Shown here: in pieces, positions 62,269-64,000 of the stretch
Layout of the letters: every line of letters begins with the position of its first letter
Position numbering within the stretch: position 1 is the stretch's first letter
Source: Nitronereus sp964503895
Lineage (GTDB): Bacteria > Nitrospirota > Nitrospiria > Nitrospirales > UBA8639
Direction: 5' to 3'
Length of the DNA stretch: 64,000 bases
Assembly (NCBI GenBank): GCA_964503895.1
Contig: CAZDCF010000005.1
Location: 24,206 to 88,205 of the forward strand
Made by a program: the position numbers and the translations under genes
Notes under the pieces: model-generated
What the model was told of the DNA's origin: nothing
The model's database searches: none
Seen by the model: only the letters and a program-made list of their open reading frames with translations

Positions 62269-63930
62269 ATGTCTGTTAAACCACTTTTATTAATCACTCT
62301 CATTTCACTGGTAGGAGGTGGACTTTCTGCATGCACCTCAGTAGGCACACCTACGATTCCCGGAGTTTCGGTAAGTGCACATACGCTTCCCGAAATTGAT
62401 GAGGCTCAGAAGTATCTTAAGCGCTTGCCGGAGAGCCAAAGTTTTGTCATTCAACAACTGTGGTTGGTATCTCAAGATCATGAAAGAAGGAAGGATCTAA
62501 AAGGAGCTATCAAGGCCATGGAAGAGCTCGTTAAGCTCGCCGATGGTTCCTTTGAGCCCCACATGATGAGGTTGGGCTATTTGCACCTCAGAGCTGGGCA
62601 GCCGGCAAAAGCTCTAGATTACTATAATCAAGCAGACAGCATTAAGCCTTCCATACCAGCTAAACGTGGCATTTTAGAGGCAGCCATGAAGGCACGACGT
62701 TGGGATGAAGCTAAGCAAGCGGCCACATTTCTCTTGGAAACATATCCCGATAATAGAGTGCTCCGATACAAATTAGCCTATATTCACTCCCAGTTGAAGA
62801 ACTATGCTTCGGCAATTGACAAGTATGATGGTGTACTCGAAGTTATGCCTAATGACGAAAGCGCTTTGCTTGGCAAAGCCTATGCATTGATAGCGTTGGA
62901 TAAACGCGAGGAAGGCCGTGACCTTTTCCGAAACATTCTCGCAAACAGTCCTACAAGCAAGGCAGCGCAGCAAGGACTTCAGTACGCTCGTGATTTCAAA
63001 TGGAATGTAAGTCAATGGTATACACATATTGAATACAACCGAAGCTCACCACGAATCAAAGGGTTGGAGACCTATATTAACCCCTCAGTGACGTACAAAG
63101 ATAAATTCGAGTTTAGTCCAATCTTTTCTTATGCAGAAATTTGGTTTGGACGTGGCCCTGGTAGCGTGAATACCTTGCAGAAAATAGGTAACCTCGGATT
63201 TGCCTACCACATTTCGCCGACGTATACCATCAAGTCGCGCTTCGCCATGATTTTCAATAATGACTATTCTGAAACATCTTCAAAAGATGGGAAGATTGTT
63301 TACCTCGAGCTTAATCGCTACGACAAGGTGTCTGTCCGACTGTCGCAATCATACGCAGACTACAATGCCGATTCGAGCATTGGCATCTTTCAAACCACAG
63401 GAACACTTAATTATGATTTTTTAGGGCTTGGCCATGAAACAAGGGGGGTTTACATCGCGATGTACGGACCACGGAGGCCCAACGGGAAGGATCATCAAAG
63501 AGAGAATTTGGCCATCTCCCACGCAGTCACTTGGAGACCATCCTTTATCCCACGGTTCAGCGCTTCGTTAAATGCATGGTTTGGCAAAAAAACTTTTCCG
63601 ATAGACGGCGATGGGGTCCTAATCAAGAATTTGAGCGATGTGATGCTTGGTGGACAGGGGTTTAAGTTCTCTTATACAACATTGAATGGGGTGAGCTGGT
63701 TTCTTATTGGAAATGCACTCCAACTCCGCCCAGCCTGTACTGGTAATAACGATCTATTTCCATGTACTGAAGACATCAATGCGGCTGGTGATGGTAGCAA
63801 ATATTCCCCTCGAAGATACCATCAGTATGATATTACCGGTGGATATGCTGCATCTTTAGACACTCTTGCCAAAATTCCAAATGCGATATTCTCGAGCATT
63901 GGGGAATTTTTCAATGGGAAGGGGCAGTAG
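62269..63930 (+). CDS. TPR/beta-barrel outer-membrane lipoprotein
   Basis: 553 residues. A lipoprotein signal ends LVGGGLSAC-TS. Residues ~50-245 are TPRs (PHMMRLGYLHLRAGQPAKALDYYNQ, RYKLAYIHSQLKNYASAIDKYD, SALLGKAYALIALDKREEGRDLF). Residues ~250-553 look like beta-strands with alternating hydrophobics (FSPIFSYAEIWFG, YTIKSRFAMIF, VSVRLSQSYADY, FKFSYTTLNGVSWFLIG), ending without a classic aromatic C-terminus. The layout recalls BcsC/PgaA-type exopolysaccharide exporters. It is divergent from the amidotransferase/TPR operon, so may export or anchor its product. Confidence 0.75.
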   Translation: MSVKPLLLITLISLVGGGLSACTSVGTPTIPGVSVSAHTLPEIDEAQKYLKRLPESQSFVIQQLWLVSQDHERRKDLKGAIKAMEELVKLADGSFEPHMMRLGYLHLRAGQPAKALDYYNQADSIKPSIPAKRGILEAAMKARRWDEAKQAATFLLETYPDNRVLRYKLAYIHSQLKNYASAIDKYDGVLEVMPNDESALLGKAYALIALDKREEGRDLFRNILANSPTSKAAQQGLQYARDFKWNVSQWYTHIEYNRSSPRIKGLETYINPSVTYKDKFEFSPIFSYAEIWFGRGPGSVNTLQKIGNLGFAYHISPTYTIKSRFAMIFNNDYSETSSKDGKIVYLELNRYDKVSVRLSQSYADYNADSSIGIFQTTGTLNYDFLGLGHETRGVYIAMYGPRRPNGKDHQRENLAISHAVTWRPSFIPRFSASLNAWFGKKTFPIDGDGVLIKNLSDVMLGGQGFKFSYTTLNGVSWFLIGNALQLRPACTGNNDLFPCTEDINAAGDGSKYSPRRYHQYDITGGYAASLDTLAKIPNAIFSSIGEFFNGKGQ

Positions 63931-64000
63931 GTATACATGGCCATAAATCATAAACAACATTGTCAAAGGTTTCATCCGTTGAATGTAGCGGGCTGAAAGG

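Overview
The window is a gene-dense stretch (about 45-47% GC by eye) of a Gram-negative (diderm) bacterial chromosome. It has lipoproteins, an OmpA-like protein, a Skp/OmpH chaperone and a TPR/beta-barrel outer-membrane protein. The mix of full-length B12-dependent MetH, tandem B12-binding radical SAM proteins, GatCAB with an embedded panD, a CHASE2-type sigma-54 activator and many TPR/HEAT proteins made me think of Nitrospirota (Nitrospira-like) or a neighbouring phylum. This is an inference from gene content only, with moderate to low confidence. No transposase, integrase, CRISPR array or rRNA was seen. There is one tRNA, Leu(UAA).

Layout. 1-7.8 kb (minus): two tandem paralogous B12-binding radical SAM genes, the second running off the left edge, then metH. 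8-17 kb: small hypothetical and BamE-like proteins, a PqqC/CADD-like oxygenase, a DNA-maintenance group (PolB-type exonuclease, NUDIX hydrolase, short MutY without its own NUDIX domain, small TPR protein), tRNA-Leu, a sugar-nucleotide epimerase, a ClpS-like adaptor and a lysine-rich histone-H1-like protein. 17-31 kb: proC, a tandem pair of secreted HEAT-repeat paralogs, a DUF4301 gene, acs, riboflavin synthase with a tiny overlapping membrane-protein gene, an MFS transporter, and a Ski2-type helicase split into two genes whose order is swapped (C-terminal half first). 31-41 kb (minus): a long housekeeping run, gatC-panD-gatA-DUF948-YtxH-gatB-eno-ftsB-era-mgtE-recO-DUF971. 41.6-46 kb: rsmD-coaD-aminotransferase-FmdB, an SGNH esterase and OmpH/Skp.

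46-54 kb holds a zinc-binding putative DNA-binding protein, a DCC-family thiol oxidoreductase, a secreted Lon-type protease-like domain, and a membrane sigma-54 activator with a LysM motif in its extracytoplasmic region. Just after the activator gene lie a palindrome and a GG-N10-GC (-24/-12) promoter candidate in front of a three-gene set (small protein, HEAT protein, OmpA-like protein). I read this as an envelope-sensing regulatory unit.

54-64 kb: a Sel1-repeat lipoprotein, a cupredoxin gene interrupted by an in-frame TAA, MarC, and a probable operon of an asparagine-synthetase-like amidotransferase, a urea-transporter-fold protein with TPRs inserted between its two halves, an acyltransferase-like membrane protein with a TPR tail, and a MORN-like peptide. 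A TPR/beta-barrel lipoprotein is transcribed divergently across a 458-bp region with inverted and direct repeats. This cluster and the sigma-54 unit are the best candidates for undescribed systems.
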